A stretch of DNA of 64,000 nucleotides from Ottowia thiooxydans DSM 14619 (GTDB lineage Bacteria; Pseudomonadota; Gammaproteobacteria; Burkholderiales; Burkholderiaceae_C): NCBI RefSeq assembly GCF_000422885.1, contig NZ_KE383943.1, forward strand, positions 310,001 to 374,000, in the 5' to 3' direction. Below the pieces are notes generated by a model. It was not told the origin of the DNA and made no database searches. It worked only from the letters and a program-made list of their open reading frames with translations. This document shows, piece after piece, positions 1 through 6,745 of this stretch. How positions within the stretch are numbered: position 1 is the first letter of the stretch; each line of letters starts with the position of its first letter. Position numbers and translations under genes: made by a program.

Positions 1-2
1 GA

Positions 3-632
3 TCAGGGACCAGCCAGCGCGCGCAACCCATTCAGGTCTAAAAGATCCAGTACACGCCCCGATCCGCTGATGAGGTGGCGCTCGCGCAGATGGCGCAATA
101 CGCGCGAAAGCGTTTCAGGGGCAATTCCAAGTTGCGCCGCAATAGTGCACTTGCGCTGGCGTAGCAGCACGGCGAGCTTGTCGGGAGCGCCCGCAGTGGG
201 TTCCGCATGGCGCAACAGCCATTCGGCGCAACGAGCTTCGGCGTCTTTGGCCAGGCGGCTGATGACGAGTTCAGCTTGCTGCCGATGCGCGAGTGACACA
301 TCACGCAGCACGGTCAACGCAGCGGGGGGAAGCTCTGCCAGACCGGCTTCGAAAGATTTCAGTGGCACGCGTTGCACTTGTACGCTGGTTTCGGCCACGG
401 CGTCAGCCATGGGCGCAAGACCGAGTACGGCGCAACTGGCATTGAGCCACGATGGCCCCTCCACCATGCCCATTCGATGCGCCAAGGCATCTCCATCCAC
501 CATGCCCAGCGCAACGCGACCGGTAGCAAGATAGAGCACTTCCGACGTGGCGTCCGCACGTCGCATCAGCTGGGTGCCCGCCGGTAGTGTGCAGGTTTCA
601 CCCGGCCAGTCAAAAGACCTTAGGTTCAGCAT
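3..632 (-). CDS. Crp/Fnr-family transcription regulator
   Basis: A 209-residue regulator with an N-terminal cyclic-nucleotide-binding-like beta-barrel (about 10-110), a long dimerisation helix (about 105-130) and a C-terminal Crp-type winged helix (about 145-205). The recognition helix reads ETLSR (173-177), matching the E-x-x-S-R pattern by which FNR/ANR/DNR proteins read TTGAT half-sites. The N-terminal cysteine cluster that holds the FNR iron-sulfur centre is absent: only C14, C67, C134 and C162 are present. A DNR-like haem/NO sensor or another non-FeS type is therefore more likely than a true oxygen-sensing FNR; that is inference. A perfect FNR box lies 35 bases before the start codon, which suggests autoregulation. 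The gene follows a two-component pair on the same strand. The stop codon lies just inside the window edge, so the gene is complete. Confidence 0.9.
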   Translation of the reverse strand: MLNLRSFDWPGETCTLPAGTQLMRRADATSEVLYLATGRVALGMVDGDALAHRMGMVEGPSWLNASCAVLGLAPMADAVAETSVQVQRVPLKSFEAGLAELPPAALTVLRDVSLAHRQQAELVISRLAKDAEARCAEWLLRHAEPTAGAPDKLAVLLRQRKCTIAAQLGIAPETLSRVLRHLRERHLISGSGRVLDLLDLNGLRALAGP

Positions 633-666
633 GCCCCGACTTTGACGCGCGAAGCGGTTGGCGGCA

Positions 667-680
667 TTGATTCATATCAA
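667..680. promoter_or_regulatory. Perfect FNR/ANR-type box
   Basis: The sequence TTGATTCATATCAA is an exact TTGAT-N4-ATCAA palindrome. It sits between the response regulator stop and the Crp/Fnr start, centred 41.5 bases from the first base of that start codon. No clear -10 hexamer follows toward the regulator gene, so negative autoregulation is as likely as activation. The recognition helix of the adjacent regulator (E173, S176, R177) fits this half-site. Confidence 0.75.
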
Positions 681-757
681 CTCGAACAATGATGTTTGCC
701 TTGATCCGCTGGCAAGGCTTCAAATGTGAGCGTTGAACCGACTCTTTGAACGCGTTT

Positions 758-1402
758 TCAGGCCAGCCCCATGCCTCGTGCCCGCAGGGCTGCTTCCGCG
801 CGGCTGCTGATATTGAGCTTGCGGTAGATGTTCTTGACGTGATCGCCCACTGTATGCCGGGATATGCCCAGCATTTCCCCGATGTCCGCGATACGCACGC
901 CCTGGGCCAACAATCCCAAAACCTCGCGCTCCCTGGCACTGAGTTCCTCCTCTCCGGCAACAGCAGGCTGTGCAAGAGCGTGGGGCAGCTGAAAGTGGCG
1001 CAGCAGTCGCCGCGCGATGGCCGGCGATAGTGGTGGTTGGCCCTGCACAATGCCCCTCAACTGTGAAGCCAACCAGGGGATCGGGTGGTCCTTGAGCAGA
1101 TATCCTTGCGCCCCGGCCTGCAGTGCCTGAAAAAGGTTCTCGTCATCGTCGTGAATGGTGGAGACCACGATGGCGCATGCGGGTTGGCGTTGGGCCAGCT
1201 GGAGAATGACGTCGCGGCCATGCCCATCGCCTAGAGACAAATCCACCAGTGCCAGCTCGAATGGCTGTGTCTCGATCAAAGCCAAGGCCTCGCGCACGCT
1301 GCGAGCCGTGGCGCAACGGACACCTTCAAAGGCCGTCTGAGTGGCGGCTTCGACGATGGCGAGTGCATCAGGTAAATCGTCTACGAGTAGTGCCTGCCTC
1401 AT
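758..1402 (-). CDS. LuxR/NarL-family response regulator
   Basis: A 214-residue response regulator. The receiver domain (about 1-120) has the acidic pair D8/D9, phospho-acceptor D54 in the run ALVDLSLGDG, and a conserved lysine in LLKDHP. A LuxR-type helix-turn-helix follows (about 150-210), recognisable from LSAREREVLGLLAQG and the recognition helix SRHTVGDHVKNIYRKL. Its start overlaps the stop of the upstream histidine kinase by ATGA, so the two are translationally coupled and form a cognate pair. The receiver carries TIHDDDEN where many have TxxxD(P)E, so the signalling face is slightly unusual. Target genes are not evident; the neighbouring Crp/Fnr gene is a candidate. Confidence 0.92.
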   Translation of the reverse strand: MRQALLVDDLPDALAIVEAATQTAFEGVRCATARSVREALALIETQPFELALVDLSLGDGHGRDVILQLAQRQPACAIVVSTIHDDDENLFQALQAGAQGYLLKDHPIPWLASQLRGIVQGQPPLSPAIARRLLRHFQLPHALAQPAVAGEEELSAREREVLGLLAQGVRIADIGEMLGISRHTVGDHVKNIYRKLNISSRAEAALRARGMGLA

Positions 1403-3579
1403 GAATGCTCCTGCGCGAGTAGCAGGGGCATCCGAACCATTAGTTCGGCCTGGCCCTGCACCGAAGTTCCAGTGTGGAGCTCACCACCATAGGCCTGCAA
1501 TCGATGGCGCATGCCCTGTAGCCCACGGCCTTCAACCCAGCGGCTTGGTTCACCTACTGCGCCGTCGTTACGCAGGGTCAGGCTCAACTCGTTCGATATC
1601 AGGGCGATGGCAATTTCAATATGGTTCGGTCGCGCGTGGCGCAATGCGTTGGTCAGTCCTTCGCGCAGTGCACGCTCAATCACTGCCTTCTGGCGCGAAG
1701 GCAGGGTAGGAAGGGCATGACCCAAATCTGCGCTCCAGATTAACGCTACCTGGGCTGCCTCACAGCGCGCGCCGGCCTCGGCGCGCCAATCGGCGATGGC
1801 ATCAGCCAGGGGCGTGTCCTGGGCATCCATGACGTGCAAAGCTGTACGCAGATCATGCATGGCGGCGCGTGCGAGCTCCGCCAATTCTGGGGACCCGGCG
1901 CGATGGATCAGCATGAGCAGGCGCGCGCCTACGTCGTCGTGCATGTCTCGCGCAATGCGGCGTCGTTCCTCGCTGGCCCCGCGCTCATAAGCGTCCCTGC
2001 TGGTTTGCGCCTGGTCCATCAGTTGGCACAAGCCATTCAAAAAGCCGGCATCTTTTGAGGAAAACAGGCGTTGTCCCCGGGAGGCGTAGCTCAAGCGCCT
2101 GGCGGCGATGCCACCGCAGGCGGGCACTTCAAGAGTGAGGCCTGTGTTGTTCAGTGTGGCTTGCTTGCCCGTGAAATCACTGCTTTCCAATTGCATGGGG
2201 TCATGAATACGGCGCAGAAGATCGTCCCACAGCGTTTCCTGTGTGGGACGAGAAGGTTGGAATGCGATGCGCACCACATCCGGCATCAGCTCTTGTACCT
2301 GGAGAGCCGGGCGGTGAGTGACCCGTTGCCACAACCATTGCCGCGCAGGAAAGTACAGCGCACCGCAAATCCAGAGCGACGCACCCAATGCAGTGCCTGC
2401 AGACCAATCGAGCAACACGATGAGCAGAGCGTCGACACCCACCACCGCCAATGCGCCGCCTATCCATAGCAGCATGCGCCAGGCCCATTCGTCGAGATCG
2501 AATAGACGATAGCGGCGCAGGCCGAGCGCGATGCCCACGTAGATGAGCAGAAAGAACCCGAATGCATAGCCCTGAGGAAGCGGAGCAAGCCATCCCAAAA
2601 CTGCCGTGGCGATGATGAGCAAGATAAAAAGCCCACTGCCGGCAAGCAGTGAAAGACTGAGCCAGCGCAGGCTGGCGCGGGCCAGCGCATTCCCCCGGTT
2701 TCCATGCCACTGCAGGGCTGCCAGAGTGAGGGCTTGCAGCAGCATGGCGATGATCGCCGCGTGGCGACCCCAATGAGGGCTGGGTGTCAACCGCAGGAAG
2801 TCAGCCAGACACCACAGATTGAACACCACAAATGGCCAAACAATGTGCACGGGGCGCACCAGGGGCTTGGGATGCAGGAGAAAAATGCACCCTAGTGCGA
2901 CACCGAATTGGGCCGTGCCGATGTAGTTCATCTGGCTGAGCCATTGGAACAACGAGCCCGGCAGTGCTAACTCTCGCGTGCTGTAGATAGCGGCTGGCAT
3001 GACAAAGACTGGAAACGCGAGTCCTGTGATTCCAAACATGCGCGCTCCCCAGTCTTGAGGTCGCAGCACCCAGACCCAGCATGCGATCAAGCAGCCAGCG
3101 ATCGAGACCGCTATCTGAAACCAGAACAGCAAGGGTAGATCGCTCAAGCCCCGTTGACGTGGCTTGATCACTGTAGTTTGTGGAGTGGCTTTTGGTGAGG
3201 ATTGCCACTGCAACTCTACGGTAGGGCCGGTCAATATCCCGGCCATGGTGTCCTGGCGGGAAAGGAAGGTGTCCAGGCGGTCGTAAGTAGGCAGCATGTC
3301 CGGCTCCTCCATCACGTCCTCGGCGTTGAGTGCAAGAGCACTGCGCGCTGGCGAGGCGATGGAGATCAGCCGCGCCCCAACCGGAATGGGTTCAATTTGG
3401 CTGTCTGCAATGGTCACTATGTCGCCAGGCCCCGCTGCCAACCGCAATCCCATGGAAGGTGCCTTCAAGGACAGCCCCACCGCGAGCGCCATGGCCACCA
3501 GGCAATACGCCAGCGCTGCAAAAAGCCAAAGGGAAGGCGGTTGACTTGTCGAGGGTGAGCTCGGAGCTGCTGCTTGCAT
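1399..3579 (-). CDS. Membrane sensor histidine kinase (HisKA_3 type)
   Basis: A 726-residue kinase. One N-terminal membrane helix (about 15-35) is followed by an extracytoplasmic segment of roughly 100 residues, whose GDIVTIADSQIEPIPVGARL stretch has a PDZ-like look. A block of about eight hydrophobic helices follows (about 150-410). The cytoplasmic part carries the HisKA_3 dimerisation motif RRRIARDMHDDVG with phospho-acceptor H547, then a HATPase domain with N-box REGLTNALRHA and G-box GRGLQGMRHRL near the C-terminus. This is the NarX/DesK-like branch that pairs with LuxR-type regulators, in line with the 4-base overlap with the downstream response regulator. The signal is unknown. Its promoter must lie in the spacer shared with the divergent lipoprotein gene. 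Confidence 0.9.
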   Translation of the reverse strand: MQAAAPSSPSTSQPPSLWLFAALAYCLVAMALAVGLSLKAPSMGLRLAAGPGDIVTIADSQIEPIPVGARLISIASPARSALALNAEDVMEEPDMLPTYDRLDTFLSRQDTMAGILTGPTVELQWQSSPKATPQTTVIKPRQRGLSDLPLLFWFQIAVSIAGCLIACWVWVLRPQDWGARMFGITGLAFPVFVMPAAIYSTRELALPGSLFQWLSQMNYIGTAQFGVALGCIFLLHPKPLVRPVHIVWPFVVFNLWCLADFLRLTPSPHWGRHAAIIAMLLQALTLAALQWHGNRGNALARASLRWLSLSLLAGSGLFILLIIATAVLGWLAPLPQGYAFGFFLLIYVGIALGLRRYRLFDLDEWAWRMLLWIGGALAVVGVDALLIVLLDWSAGTALGASLWICGALYFPARQWLWQRVTHRPALQVQELMPDVVRIAFQPSRPTQETLWDDLLRRIHDPMQLESSDFTGKQATLNNTGLTLEVPACGGIAARRLSYASRGQRLFSSKDAGFLNGLCQLMDQAQTSRDAYERGASEERRRIARDMHDDVGARLLMLIHRAGSPELAELARAAMHDLRTALHVMDAQDTPLADAIADWRAEAGARCEAAQVALIWSADLGHALPTLPSRQKAVIERALREGLTNALRHARPNHIEIAIALISNELSLTLRNDGAVGEPSRWVEGRGLQGMRHRLQAYGGELHTGTSVQGQAELMVRMPLLLAQEHS

Positions 3580-3705
3580 CTAACGGGGCTTCGGAAGTGG
3601 CGCTTGTTGGCTATCTGGCTTTGATGGATAGCGGATGCAGATTGAATTTTCTGTTAAAGAAATATTTAGATACAAAAAACTATCTTCTACACATTCGCAG
3701 ACTGA

Positions 3706-3731
3706 CGCAATCCCGCGTACGCGGGATTGCG
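3706..3731. repeat. 26-base perfect palindrome in a divergent promoter region
   Basis: CGCAATCCCGCGT is followed immediately by its reverse complement, giving a 26-base perfect palindrome in the spacer between the histidine kinase and the PTT-repeat lipoprotein. It can form a 10-11 bp RNA stem with a GTAC loop but lacks a T tract, so it is not a standard terminator. A REP-like dispersed element or a dimer-binding operator are the alternatives. Confidence 0.7.
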
Positions 3732-3793
3732 GGGCGTGGCGAGACTTCCAAGAATACACGTATCGATACATGTTGAGTAAAAAAGGTGCATTC

Positions 3794-4963
3794 ATGATGA
3801 GAGCTTCACTTCGTTTTAATCTTGGTCCTACATCCCCATTACGTTGGCTGGCGGTGCTAGCCTTGGTTGTTGGCGTGACTGCCTGTGGCGGCGACGGTGA
3901 TTCCGAGACGACGACCCCTACGACCCCTACGACCCCTACGACTCCTACGACTCCTACGACTCCTACGACTCCTACGACTCCTACGACTCCCACGACTCCC
4001 ACGACTCCCACGACTCCCACGACGCCTACGACGCCTACGACGCCTACGACGCCTACGCCGTCAGCCCTGAAGGGTATGGCCGCGATTGATACGCCGATTG
4101 CAGGCGGCAAGGTAGAGTTACTCTGCCAAGGAGCGTCCGTTGCGTTGAGTACCGTGACGTCGGCGGCAGGCGCGTGGCAGATCGACACTACAGGCCAGTC
4201 GCTTCCCTGCGCTGTCAAGATCACCGGCGGCAGTTTGTCGACCGGGCAGTCCTACCATTCAGCCGTTCTGGCGTTCGACAACATCAACATCACGCCCCTG
4301 ACCGACCTTATGGTGGCGAGCGCCTCGGGGAAACTCCCAGCCGTCTGGTGGAGCGGCAATGGCCCGTCCGATCTATCCGGGCTGACGCCGGCTGCGCTTG
4401 AAAAAGCGCTGGTTGCTCTGCGTACCGGCTTGGGGCTTGATGCGCTCAAGAGTCTCGATCCGCTCACCGCTCAGTTCACTCCGGTAGCCAAGGACAAGCT
4501 GCACGACATACTGCAAGCTTTCCGCCTTGCCTTGTCACAAACCGGCATCGATTACTCTGGGCTCTTGTCCTCGGCTGCGTCCGGCAGCTTTGTGGTGCCT
4601 GAAAGCTTCCGCATCTCGCTGGCCAATAACTATTCCACAATCGTCAACGGCCCAAGCACCGACATTCCTGGCCCAGGTGGCAACTACACCCTGACGCTGA
4701 ATGTCACCGCAAGCGGTATGAGCATGGCGCCAATCAGTATTGCCAATGTGCCTAAGCCATCCTCGCAGGCCGAATTTTGCGGTTGGGTGAATGATCCCGC
4801 CAGCAATGTGTCGCTGAGCCAGGTGAATAGTGGCGGCGCCGGCAGCATCACCATCAACAGCTGTTCGTTCAGCGGAAACGTTGGCCAGGTGAGCGCGACC
4901 ATGACGATCACTTCGCCCATCTCCATGACGGTCCCCTACAGCGTGACTTACACGTATAACTAA
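3794..4963 (+). CDS. Lipoprotein with Pro-Thr-Thr repeat stalk
   Basis: Starting at the ATG pair at 3794, the product is 389 residues. It has a basic N-terminus, a hydrophobic core and the lipobox VTAC, then an acidic GGDGDSE segment. Next comes a stalk of 16 Thr-Thr-Pro units encoded by a 9-base tandem repeat. The remaining 300 or so residues look like a secreted beta-rich domain: the KVELLCQGASVALSTVTSAAGAWQI part resembles a small Ig/carboxypeptidase-regulatory fold, and the C-terminal half is rich in Ser, Thr and Asn. An upstream in-frame extension exists but lacks a signal sequence; the chosen start gives a good type II signal peptide. PTT stalks usually lift a domain away from the membrane. 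Function unknown; surface exposure is inference. Confidence 0.8.
   Translation: MMRASLRFNLGPTSPLRWLAVLALVVGVTACGGDGDSETTTPTTPTTPTTPTTPTTPTTPTTPTTPTTPTTPTTPTTPTTPTTPTTPTPSALKGMAAIDTPIAGGKVELLCQGASVALSTVTSAAGAWQIDTTGQSLPCAVKITGGSLSTGQSYHSAVLAFDNINITPLTDLMVASASGKLPAVWWSGNGPSDLSGLTPAALEKALVALRTGLGLDALKSLDPLTAQFTPVAKDKLHDILQAFRLALSQTGIDYSGLLSSAASGSFVVPESFRISLANNYSTIVNGPSTDIPGPGGNYTLTLNVTASGMSMAPISIANVPKPSSQAEFCGWVNDPASNVSLSQVNSGGAGSITINSCSFSGNVGQVSATMTITSPISMTVPYSVTYTYN
3911..4054 (+). repeat. 9-base tandem repeat, 16 units, coding Thr-Thr-Pro
   Basis: There are sixteen contiguous 9-mers: three ACGACCCCT, five ACGACTCCT, four ACGACTCCC and four ACGACGCCT. Identical variants sit in blocks, which indicates expansion by slippage or unequal exchange of neighbouring units. 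Because the unit is a multiple of three, copy-number change alters stalk length without breaking the frame. Confidence 0.95.
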
Positions 4964-5143
4964 AGTGCTGTGTTCAAGCGGGTGCAGGCCGAATTGACGC
5001 CCACCTGCAGCCTCGTACCGCCGTCTGGCCCTTAGCCAATCGGCGTATGGCATTGCAGGCAGTGGTTTTCAATAATGCAAGTGTGGAAACCTCAAATTCA
5101 AGTCGGCGTTCTTCATTTGGGTTTTGCGAGGTGGAGTGTCGAT

Positions 5144-5177
5144 CTGGGATCGCCAGGCTTTGGCTTGGCGGTCCCAG
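5144..5177 (+). other. Strong hairpin in the 4964-5285 intergenic stretch
   Basis: CTGGGATCGCCA (5144-5155) pairs with TGGCGGTCCCAG (5166-5177), giving a 12-bp stem with one G-U pair and a 10-base loop. No T tract follows. It lies about 110 bases before rarA in a 322-base gene-free stretch. I see no other feature there; the rarA promoter and leader probably occupy it. Confidence 0.55.
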
Positions 5178-5285
5178 GGAAGACCTCTACTGAGCAGCGG
5201 GGGATGGGACTCGAGAGCGAGTCAACCCGTTACGGTCATTGTGTCGCGGGCGGTCGATGGGAGTGCGGGCCAGCTAATATCGGGC

Positions 5286-6593
5286 ATGCCTGATCTGTTT
5301 GCACAGGAGCCTACCGCCCCTCTCGCTGAAGCCCTTCGCCCCAAGACCCTGGACGAAGTCATTGGCCAGTCGCATCTGCTGGGGGAGGGGAAGCCGCTTC
5401 GGCTGGCCTTCCTGTCGGGAAAGGCCCACTCCATGATCTTCTGGGGCCCTCCAGGTGTGGGCAAGACCACCCTGGCACGGCTCACGGCCACCGCCTTCAA
5501 GTGTGAATTCATCGCCTTGTCGGCTGTCTTGTCTGGTGTCAAAGACATCAGAGAAGCCATGGAACAGGCGAGGCAATATCTCGCCCAAGGCAAGAACACC
5601 ATCTTGTTCGTGGACGAAATCCACAGGTTCAACAAGTCTCAACAAGATGCTCTGTTGCCTCATGTGGAGTCCGGGTTGTTCACCTTTATTGGAGCGACCA
5701 CTGAGAACCCTTCTTTTGAGGTCAATTCTGCGCTGCTGTCGCGTGCTCAGGTTTATGTTCTGAAGTCGCTGACGGATGAAGAATTGAAGCTTTTGCTCAA
5801 GAGGGCTACGGAAGAACATGCCCTTGGTGATCTTCAGTTTGAAGACCTAGCCGTTGATACTTTGGTCGGCTATGCAGACGGTGATGCAAGAAGGTTCTTG
5901 AACCTGCTGGAACAGACAAGCACAGCAGCGAAAGCTTCAGGTATCACGGAGATCACTGCCGAATTCTTGCAGAACGCTTTGACCTTGAACAGTCGACGTT
6001 TTGACAAGGGCGGGGACAATTTCTACGACCAGATTTCGGCTCTACACAAGTCCGTGCGGGGATCACACCCAGACGCTGCCCTCTACTGGCTCACCCGCAT
6101 GTTGGACGGTGGGGCCGACGCAAGGTATCTGGCACGGCGCATCGTTCGCATGGCTTGGGAAGACATTGGGCTCGCCGATCCAAGGGCCATGCAAATAGCT
6201 AACGATGCTGCCTTGACCTATGAGCGACTTGGAAGTCCTGAAGGTGAGTTGGCTTTGGGGCAGGCTGTGATCTACCTCGCTGTTGCTGCGAAGAGCAATG
6301 CTGGGTACAACGCCTACAACCAAGCCAAAGCCTTCGTGAAGCAGGACAAGAGCCGTGAGGTCCCTGTTCACCTGCGAAATGCTCCAACGAAGTTGATGAA
6401 GGAGTTGGGATACGGCCATGAGTATCGGTATGCTCATGATGAACCTAACGCTTATGCTGCTGGTGAAACATACCTGCCTGACGGCATAGAGGAACCTGGT
6501 TGGTACCAACCGGTGCCCAGGGGGCTGGAGGCGAAGATTGGCGAAAAGCTCGCGACCTTGAAGAAGTGGGACGAGCAAGCGCGCGAAGACTAA
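5286..6593 (+). CDS. rarA: Replication-associated recombination protein A (AAA+ ATPase)
   Basis: A 435-residue AAA+ ATPase of the RarA/MgsA/WRNIP1 family, which acts at stalled replication forks. It shows ALRPKTLDEVIGQSHLLG at the N-terminus, Walker A GPPGVGKTT at 54-62, Walker B VDEIHRFNKSQQD near 110, a sensor-1 region IGATTENPSFEVNSALLSR, and the family's C-terminal tetramerisation part including GGDNFYDQISALHKSVRGS and GYEYRYAHDEP-like text (here GYGHEYRYAHDEPNAY). The start at ATG 5286 (MPDLF) is chosen because homologues begin close to the LRP motif and the upstream in-frame extension has no family sequence. Length matches the usual 430-450 residues. It is monocistronic here; in many proteobacteria the partner lolA precedes it, but it does not in this window. 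Confidence 0.95.
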   Translation: MPDLFAQEPTAPLAEALRPKTLDEVIGQSHLLGEGKPLRLAFLSGKAHSMIFWGPPGVGKTTLARLTATAFKCEFIALSAVLSGVKDIREAMEQARQYLAQGKNTILFVDEIHRFNKSQQDALLPHVESGLFTFIGATTENPSFEVNSALLSRAQVYVLKSLTDEELKLLLKRATEEHALGDLQFEDLAVDTLVGYADGDARRFLNLLEQTSTAAKASGITEITAEFLQNALTLNSRRFDKGGDNFYDQISALHKSVRGSHPDAALYWLTRMLDGGADARYLARRIVRMAWEDIGLADPRAMQIANDAALTYERLGSPEGELALGQAVIYLAVAAKSNAGYNAYNQAKAFVKQDKSREVPVHLRNAPTKLMKELGYGHEYRYAHDEPNAYAAGETYLPDGIEEPGWYQPVPRGLEAKIGEKLATLKKWDEQARED

Positions 6594-6745
6594 ACGAATC
6601 CCTCATGCTCGCCTTGACCGCCAAAAAACACCAGCGCGGGTAAGTGGAACGTATCACCGCAACTTGGGACGCCTCCTCACCACCCGGGGCTTACGAAATC
6701 CCTGGTGCTTACGTACATTAAGAACAATTAGCGTAGGAGACTTCC

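Noticed and set aside
3911-4054. Could the repeat be a CRISPR array?
   Set aside because: The units are contiguous 9-mers with no spacers and stay in frame as Thr-Thr-Pro.
3580-4224. Open reverse-strand frame encoding a Val-Gly-Val repeat opposite the Pro-Thr-Thr stalk
   Set aside because: It is the mirror of the 9-base tandem repeat; the plus-strand gene has a signal peptide and lipobox, the reverse frame has neither.
5124-5285. In-frame upstream extension of rarA
   Set aside because: It holds no family sequence and includes the strong hairpin; the ATG at 5286 fits the usual N-terminus.
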